From contig NC_030854.1 in NCBI RefSeq assembly GCF_000208745.1, forward strand, positions 21,634,410 to 21,698,409: 64,000 bases of DNA. Reading direction: 5' to 3'. A program made the translations under genes and the position numbers. This document shows positions 56,603-64,000 of the stretch, piece by piece. The DNA is from Theobroma cacao. Its lineage: Eukaryota > Streptophyta > Magnoliopsida > Malvales > Malvaceae. The notes under the pieces are model-generated. The model was not told the origin of the DNA. It made no database searches and saw nothing but the letters and a program-made list of their open reading frames with translations. Numbering within the stretch: the stretch's first letter is position 1; every line of letters starts with the position of its first letter.

Positions 56603-57422
56603 AAGTCCCTTGCTTTGATGCTAACAAAAAGGGGGAGTAGAATGGCAGAACCAAGGGCAAAGGAACCAGGAACCAGAAAATAATTAAAAAAAATGTTAGG
56701 GTGGAGGAACCAAAAAGGAACTCAGGGAAGAAAGAAAGCAGAAATGAACCAAGAGCAAGAACTTAGAAAAACAAGGGATATGAAGCAAAAATAGTTTAGG
56801 GGCAATTTCAAAACATATTTTTGATTAATTGCTATTTGTGCCATGGTGGCACTTGAACACTCAATTTTAATTTTGTTGTTTATATGGTAGTGTGAGACAT
56901 GAATGCTAATATGTCTATGATGTTTGATTGCTGAAAATTGAATGTTTGCTGATATTTTGCTATCCATGATATTTTAACTGTTGTTAACAAAATCTGCTGC
57001 TGCACCATATATGATAGCATGTTGATAACTGCTGTTGTATGCTGATAATTGAACAAATTGCGTTTGTAAATAGTTATGGATGCTATGTATAGTGTGTTGA
57101 CTGAATTATGAAGGGAATAGACAAAATCTGATGACTATATGCTGTTGACAGACCCTGCTGAATTTTCTATGAAAAACTATCAACATTCATTGCTATAAAT
57201 CACCCCAAAATTATGCACATATGTATACTCTAAATGTACAATGTCATTTTCTGTATAACAAGAATAAAATTTGTTGGAATAAAGTAAGCAAAATATGCAC
57301 ACACTAAGGGAGAGCATATGCTTAGGGGGAGCAATCCTCATTTTCTGCAGAAACTAAAATGAGTAAAAAAACATTATGCAGTTAATCAAGGAATGTTTTG
57401 TCATCATCAAAAAGGGGAAGAT
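56603..57422 (+). other. 3' untranslated interior with repeated polypurine tracts
   Basis: AAAAAGGGGGAG at 56626-56637, AGGGGGAG at 57324-57331 and AAAAGGGGAAG just before the LTR. Several tracts near the 3' LTR are a described feature of Sireviruses. No open frame. Confidence 0.75.
57409..57420 (+). promoter_or_regulatory. Polypurine tract before the Sirevirus-like 3' LTR
   Basis: AAAAAGGGGAAG two bases before the TG of the LTR. Confidence 0.8.
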
Positions 57423-58543
57423 TGTTGGCTCCATTAGTTTTTGATGATAATAAAACATTCCCATTCATTTGTGTCTAATGCCTTTACTTAAGTATGCAGG
57501 AAAATTAATGTATGAAATTAATAAATTAATCTTTCAAAGTATATATCAAAAGAAAAAGGGAGACAAAAATGATGATACATGACTGATTAATAAGGAAGAA
57601 GCTCATTAGTTGAATAAGGAAGAATGTTGGTTGGCCAAGATTCAAATTGGAGAAATGGCGGGCTGAAAAGTTTGAGAAACAGAACCAACTTAGTCGACCA
57701 AGAAATTGGTTAGTCGACTAAGTGCTTATTGCCAGAACTGCTAGAGACAGGGAGCAGCAAACAGAGACAACTTAGTCAATTAAGATATCGGTTAGTCAAC
57801 TAAGAGCATTTTGCCTGTAAGTTTGAAATCTGCACTAAAGGACAGAGTAACGGCTAGAACGAACTTCAAACTGTCTCCAATGGCTAGAAAACTGTCAAAC
57901 TACCATTAGAAATGTTTTTTCAAGTAAAAAGGGTCTTCCAACAATTAGAAACATTTAGAGAGAAGTTTTTTAGAGTGATTTGAGCCATAGAAAGCTGAAA
58001 AACTAAGAAATCTTCATCGTACTTGTCTACACCTCAATGCCCATCCTTTGAAATTGTATTCTGCACTCAACCTTGTACCATTTAGATCAACTTGTGATCA
58101 TAGGTACTTTCTTTTACTTCTTTTCTTGTATTTTTAGAGCAAGGAAGTCACTCTAAGGGGTTATTCAAGTTTGGTATAGCTTGATTGTTATAGGTTGTGG
58201 TTGAGCCTTGGAAAAACCACTTTGAGTTTTAGTTTAGCCCATGAAAAACTAGTGTAAAAGGTTTTGGCTGAGCCTTGTAAAAGATACTGTAAAGCTTGGT
58301 GAAAGCTTGTGAATTTAACCGCTTCTTAGTGGATTTATTGGGAAAATCCTTGGTTGGATAATCAAGGTAGTGGATGTAGGTCTTGGACCGAACCACTCTA
58401 AATTCTACTGTCTTTTATTTACTCTATTTTGTTTCATTTTCTTTACTTCATTTGTCTCGCCCTTATCTAGACTTTGAGACAATATTTGAAAGAGCCAAAT
58501 TGTGCTATTCACCCCCCTCTAGCACATATTATTGGGACCAACA
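57423..58543 (+). repeat. 3' LTR of the Sirevirus-like element
   Basis: Starts TGTTGGCTCCATTAGTTTTT and ends ATTGGGACCAACA, 1121 bp; the ends are typical for this lineage (TGTTGG...CCAACA). Contains two pairs of TTAGTCGACTAA-like palindromes (57689-57723 and about 57770-57802). The bases after it are CCATA, but the partner duplication is lost with the 5' end. Confidence 0.9.
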
Positions 58544-58983
58544 CCATAGTCGAGTATAGCCTGCCTCTAGATGATCCATTTCTTGAGAGCTTATTTTTGC
58601 AAGTTTGGCCTGCTATAGTCAACTATGCTTCCTTTATAGCTGACTATGGTAGTGTAAAGTTGACTTTTTTTCACTTTTGACTTGTCAGGGTCAACTATGC
58701 TTGGACCAAAGTCGACTATATTTGTTTAAAACTTACTTTTCTTGCTCTTTCTAAAGCAAGGTTGACTATGCTTCTTCTGTAGTCAACTGTGGCTTCCTTT
58801 GTAGTTGATTATGGCTTTATAATCTTCAAGTTTTGCACTCTTTTAGCCTTCAAATCGACTTGGACTTCTTTAAGATTGACTTTTGTCTCGTGTCTTTAAG
58901 TTTCCTTAACTTTTTAGTGCTTCTCTCCAGCTACTTCTTCCTTGCCTTGTACTTACATTTAAATAACATTTCAAGGCATATTT
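58544..58983. other. LTR-like debris rich in AGTCGACTAT motifs
   Basis: About nine variants of AGTCAACTATG or AGTCGACTATA on either strand within 280 bp, interrupted by pyrimidine-rich sequence. It looks like the regulatory part of another copia LTR. No coding sequence. Confidence 0.5.
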
Positions 58984-61922
58984 TGTCACGACACGGTACT
59001 CCCCTCGAGCCCGTGACAATCACCGCAATGTCCCAATAAACACTCATTACTCGGAATGCCAACCGAAACCCCGTAAGGATTTAATATCAGTTTCTCATTT
59101 TTCCTATGAGTAACCGTTGCCAAATATCATGTTCTAATAGATTTTAAACTATTTCCAACTTAAAACAATAAAAAAAATGATTTCTGTCTCATAGGGGCAT
59201 TTTGGTCATTTTTCCTTAAAAATTTTGAAACCAGCTAAAAATGTAGTATGCGAGTATAAAACACATAATTCATAATCAAAATTAAGTTTAAACGTCTAAA
59301 ACCTTCATTTAAAATGAAATTATGTCTATTTGAATATAATAAAAATATTCAATAAAATATTATATTTTTTTATAAAACAATATTTATAAAGTTACTGGTA
59401 AATAATTTTTGTAGCGTAAAAGCTAAATAAATTCATACATACTGTAATACAGATAACTAAAGTATAAAATTTAATTTACAATGACACATGGGCCCCCAAA
59501 TGACAAAAGTGTACGAAGGCTGTGAACCTACGATTTTTGAGGAAGTAAAGCCAACTGTAGCCTTTGACAATATCAGCTATCTACAGCCTATTCTGAGCCT
59601 GAAATGGGTGGAAAGGAGCGTGGTAAGATTATATAATCCTAGTGAGTAAACAAACACCATCCAAAATATCTAAAGTCGAGTAAATTGAGACGATTAAAAT
59701 ATTCCATCTTAATATGTAATTAATAACATAAATATTCATTTCATTTAAATAATCATTATGGCTTATGAGTATCTTAAAAGCTTGGCTCCTGCCAAAATCA
59801 TTCTCAGGAATACCTTGGCCGAGGCATCTAACCGAGTTCGCCAAGGCTGTTAAAAATTTTGTATACATGTAAACATATTTTTTGTTTGAAGAACACAGCC
59901 GTTCCTTGGCGTTAGCAGAGTTCATCATCACGAGGTGGTTTGGCGTGATGTGAACTCTAACCATATCTCAGGAGATACCTTACGAGCCTTTCCGACTAAG
60001 ATCCATATATAACTGGATTTCGTGCCCCTCTAATAAGCTGGTCCATAGAACCCGCCCATTGCAGCAAGCTAAACCCACCATATAATAAAAATTCAACAGC
60101 ATGACATGGCAATTTTATCATTTTCCAGCCTATCAAGACAAACAATAGTTTATACATTTTCAACACAAATACCAATTCAACCATTCATGCCAATATTATC
60201 ATAAGCCATTCAATTCAAACCATGATTTATAACACAACAATTAGTATCTAATTACTCCATTTTCAAAACCATCATTCAATTTCAAGACAATTTATAAAAT
60301 CATTTCATTTAAACACATTTTGTTTATAAAACCTAAAGATTTACCATTTAAACACATTTTTCTATAAAATCACAAAAACGAATAAAAACTACTTTAGATA
60401 ATTAAGACGATAGTAAGGTTACTCGCTATTTCGGGAGTCAAATTTTTAGAGTACTCCGACTATCGATCCTTGGGTACAATTTCTTTGCCCTTATCGGAGG
60501 ATTCACCACCTAGACATAATGCACAATCAAGCAATTTACCACATTGGTGCTAAACCGTTATAAAACTATATGGATGCATGAAACGGAATGCAAATTGTTC
60601 GGATTATCGTCTAAACACAGTGTTCTACACAAATTCAATTATGTACCTAAATAAAATGGTATTGGCCTAATTTGATCTATCACTCGATTAATTGGCCAAT
60701 ATGCCCAATTCAACTCCAATTAACTCCATTTATCTTCCAATTCTCCAAACCATCAAACACAAGTCAAATAGCATAAAATTTAGCAAAATCATCTTCACAT
60801 TTTCTCTTGGGAATTTCGGCCATGGTGGGTGCATCAACACTATGATTTTTCCTACTTGATTTTCTCACCGTAATTCGTCATTTCCTAACTAATTCACTTG
60901 AAATAAAATCAAATCCACCATCCACACTCTACATGGAAAATTCGGCTAATGATGGGTAATGGAAGAAAATGAATTTTTCTTGCTTGATTTTCATGCTACA
61001 CATCACTAACTAACTAAAAACACTAAAATATCTTAAAATCTAACCAAATCAAGCATCAAAACTCCTCCCCCCATGTCCGGCCAGCAAGGGATTCATCATG
61101 AAATCTTGATTCTCAACCATGAAAAATGGAAAAAAAATGCATAGGAAAGGTAGATCACAAGCTAGAATTGAAAAATCTTACATTTTTTAACTTGTTTCCT
61201 TGAATTTTCACACTTTTCCCTTGAATTTTTCCACCTAGGGTTTTTGTTCTTCTTTTCTTCCTTTGTTCTTGTTTTGGCAGGCCATATGAAGAGAAATAGG
61301 CTGATTTTATGCTAATTTATAAGAAAATTATTAAATGGATGAGAATTTGACACATGTCACCATTCCATTGGTCCATGTGTCATTCTTACTCATTAAGCAA
61401 TCTCTCTCCACCATATAAATTTTCTCAATTATCCATGATAATATTGGGTAAAATCCATGTGCTGGACAAGTGTTGGGTGGTGTAAAATTATAATTTTGCC
61501 CCTGGGGTGGTAAAATGACTATTTTACCCTTATGCTAGAAAAAATGTCAAAATTAAAACTTTTCACTTCTCAAACTCAAATTACACTCCAAATGATCAAC
61601 CTTAGTAAAAAATTTCATCCAACACTCACATCTTAACCTCTGGTAGCAAAATGACCATTTTACCCCTAGGTCATGAAAATTTCAATTTGACTCCAAATCG
61701 GTCATCAAACTCCGAATCACCATTTTAAGTCATTCTGGGGTTTTAAAATTCTCAATTTCATCTTAAAATCTCTATTTGGACTAGTTCGAGGCTTAATTCA
61801 ACTTAGTTGCACTCTAGGTACACTACTGACTTTTGACGATTTTTCGAGGCTTTCCAAGTATGCAAGCATTCTGTCAATCACATGAATGACATGGCTAATA
61901 TTTTATAAAGTCGGGTTTGACA
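58984..61922 (-). mobile_element. Solo LTR G
   Basis: Bounded by TGTCACGACACGG and TCGGGTTTGACA with a perfect duplication, TATTT, at 58979-58983 and 61923-61927. Length 2939 bp. Minus orientation is inferred because the module AGGGGTAAAATGGTCATTTT, near the LTR start in family H, reads in reverse here near 61650. At the outer end TGTCACG and CGTGACA form a 7-bp inverted repeat (58984-59018). No reading frame in it looks like protein. Confidence 0.9.
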
Positions 61923-61927
61923 TATTT

Positions 61928-62241
61928 GCTCTTGATTTCTTAGCTAAACATGCATTGTTTGAAAGCTTATAAGATATTTTCTAATGATGCATGGCATTTC
62001 AAACAAGTATTTAACCTTAAAGGATTAAAAATGTAAATGAGACAATTTCAAATACTTGACATTAAGTTCAAGAAGACGTGATTTTTATCAAATCAAAATA
62101 TGATGTAATTCAAAACTAACAAATTAAAATAAAATAAATAACTAAAAGCAACTAAAACAAATAAAACCCAAACTAAATCTCAAAAACTTTAGATAAAATA
62201 TATTAAAAATTAAGACCAAATAACTCTATAAAATAGAGTTA
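61928..62241. other. AT-rich sequence downstream of copia pol
   Basis: Target region of solo LTR G, 3' of the minus-strand copia. No motif, LTR end or polypurine tract could be identified with confidence. Confidence 0.5.
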
Positions 62242-64000
62242 TCAACAAGTGTTGACATGAACACTCCCTTTAACACTTTCATTCACTATATTCAGTTTGT
62301 TTCTCAACAACTCATGCCTTGACTTGGTTAAGCCTTTTGTCATAAAATCAGTTAATTGCAATACGGAGCAATAGTATTGGATATCAATTTTACTTTTCTT
62401 TTCATCCACTCAGATGGCATGAAATTTCACATGAATGTGTTTAGTTTTGCCATGAAATATTGGATTTTTAGAGATTGTAATAGTGGATTTGTTATCAACC
62501 ATCAGGACAGAACGTTGACTTTATGTGAGTTGCAAGTCTGTGAGAACTTTCCTTAACCAAATGGCTTAGTTCAATGCCCCTGTTATTATAATATATTCTA
62601 CTTCTATAGAAATTGGGCAACAAAAGTTTGCTTGTGGGAATTCCATGAGAAGGCACCATTACCAAAAGTAAAAATGTAACTTGAAGTACTATTCAAGTCA
62701 TCCACATTGCCTGCGCAGTTGCTATCTAAATATCCCAAAAGCTTGATTCCTGACTTCCTGGTGAAGTGAATTTCACAATCAAGTGTTCCTTTCAAATATT
62801 TGAAGATTTGTTTTCCAGCTATGAAATGCAGATTTGTAGGCTTTTGCATAAACCTTGACACTAGAAACATGACATCTGGTTGAGATGAACAAAAGCTTCC
62901 AATTAGGCTCCTTTATGTCAAAGAGGTCCTTTAGTTTCAATCCTTTGTTGATTGAAAACTTTTTATTGACAACCAACGAAGTAGCAATAGGTTTGCATTG
63001 ATTCATGCAAATCGTCTTCAATACCTAGGAGATATAACTCCTTCGAGACTGCTTTATTCCATCAGCAAGCTGCTTAATTTCAAGTTGCGAAAAATAACTC
63101 ATTTATCCCAAGTCATTCATATCAAATTCAATTTGCATATCTTGCTTGAATTTATGCAATGCAGCATCATCTCCTCTAGTGATCAAAAGATCATCCACAT
63201 ATAAAAAAAGCTATTAATTGTGGTTGACCCATGGAACTTAAGATGTAGAGTGTAGCTTCATTATTGCTTTTTAGAAAATGTTTGCTTTGTTAAATAAGCA
63301 TCAATTATGCTATACCACGTTCTTGAAACTTACTTTAAGCCATACAAGGCTTTATGAACTATATCTTGACCAGGCAACAATTTGAACCCTTTAGGCTGCT
63401 TGACATATATTTCTTATTCTAAAACACCATTAAAAAATGCGAGCTTGACATCTAGGTGGAATACATTCCATCCAAAAGCTCTAGAGAGCGCTAAAAACAA
63501 GTGTATTGTATCATAATGAGTAATAAGAGCATAAGTTTCCAAGTAATCTATACTAGGGAGATGATTAAACCCCTTCACGACCAGGCGAGCTTTGTATTTA
63601 TTGAAGCTCCCATCAAGATTGAGCTTCCTTTTGAATACCCACTTAACTTCAATAGCATGATGATTGCTTGGTCTATTAACCAAGGTCCAGGTATGATTTT
63701 TATTGATTATGTCTAGCTCATCACACATAAAAGCCACTCATTTAGGATGTTGTGAGGCATTGTAGTAGGTGTTTGGTTCAACTATGGTAACCAAACTCCT
63801 CTGATATATATCATGAATGGACCATGTGCCTTTCACATGCTTATCATCAATATCATCAATGTCTTTAACAGTATCAACTACTTCAACATCTGTCTCATTT
63901 CTTTACACCTAAAAATTTGTAAAGCTAGGAGCAGGTATTATTACTTGTAGGTTGTGATTCGTAATACCAACTAAAAGCTTCATCAAAGGAAAATTCCTGC
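62242..64000 (-). pseudogene. pol: Ty1/copia pol remnant (RT and RNase H), runs off the window
   Basis: Minus-strand RT: MCDELDIINKNHTWTLV, VKWVFKRKLNLDGSFNKYKA, DYLETYALITHYDTI, HLDVKLAFFNGVLE, EIYVKQPKGF, ALYGLK, and an intact YVDD box at 63190-63201 followed by LLIT. After a shift: DLFDIKEPNWKLLF region, FKYLKGTLDCEIHFTRKS, GYLDSNCAGNVDDLNSTSSY (RNase H start), FSWNSHKQTFVA, ISKNPIFHGKTKHI and a stop after HVNTC at 62242. At least three frameshifts and several stops. It is distinct from the Sirevirus-like copies and belongs to another copia lineage. Upstream parts lie beyond the right edge. Confidence 0.88.

Larger units (their letters stand above)
50300..58543 (+). mobile_element. Sirevirus-like Ty1/copia element, 5' truncated
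   Basis: Contains the end of gag, pol in copia order (protease, integrase, RT, RNase H), a long env-like frame, several polypurine tracts and a 3' LTR (57423-58543). The env-like frame after pol, a coiled-coil gag with two zinc knuckles and repeated polypurine tracts are hallmarks of Sireviruses. The 5' LTR and N-terminal gag are missing; the element starts abruptly after an unrelated LTR remnant. No target duplication can be checked. It is the best-preserved coding region in the window. Confidence 0.88.

Noticed and set aside
58833..59039. Leu/Phe-rich open frame crossing 58984
   Set aside because: It spans the boundary of solo LTR G, so it cannot be an ancestral gene.
59629..59964. Minus-strand 111-codon frame in solo LTR G
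   Set aside because: Inside a defined LTR, with no recognisable motif and no second copy for support.

Overview
The window is plant nuclear DNA made almost entirely of LTR retrotransposons nested in one another. I found no host gene, tRNA, rRNA, CRISPR array or bacterial feature. The plant assignment rests on Ty1/copia and Ty3/gypsy gag-pol remnants of plant type (a Sirevirus-like copia with an env-like reading frame, an Athila-like gypsy, two chromodomain gypsy elements), a plant L1-type LINE, and primer-binding sites matching initiator methionine tRNA. Every coding region is broken by stops and frameshifts, so all are annotated as pseudogenes. I did not determine the species.

Layout. 1-993: Sirevirus-like copia gag-pol fragment. 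994-14053: element A (+), with LTRs of about 3.7 kb (once insertions and deletions are allowed for) and a 3.5 kb interior without recognisable retroviral domains, i.e. a LARD-like element; its 3' LTR holds a younger solo LTR (8165-10821). 14054-22671: element B (-), same family, inverted against A and missing half of one LTR. 22672-26550: LINE ORF2 remnant (-), split by a solo LTR (22798-24231). 26551-33626: Athila-like gypsy pol and 3' LTR (+), the LTR split by a second solo LTR of the 8165 family (30370-32742). 33627-48511: a minus-strand chromodomain gypsy (element E), split by a complete chromodomain gypsy (element D, 34627-40557) and by a solo LTR (44421-47873). 48512-50280: two LTR remnants. 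50300-58543: Sirevirus-like copia without its 5' end: gag, pol, env-like frame, several polypurine tracts, 3' LTR. 58544-58983: LTR debris. 58984-61922: solo LTR. 62242-64000: minus-strand copia pol, running off the window.

Insertion order can be read from target-site duplications (TSDs). Five solo LTRs have recognisable 5-bp duplications (three perfect, two with one mismatch), and element D has a 4-bp one. Elements A and B do not have matching flanks, which points to recombination or a deletion between them. Most stops in element D and in the copia frames sit where one C-to-T or G-to-A change would create them, and the LTR pairs differ mainly by transitions, as expected for old methylated repeats. 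Three single-N positions sit between duplicated flanks and look like unmerged contig overlaps.

Most unusual: the LARD-like family itself, its shared 170-codon frame, and LTR tandem arrays whose units each carry an ATGTGC...GCACAT inverted repeat, seen in two LTR families.
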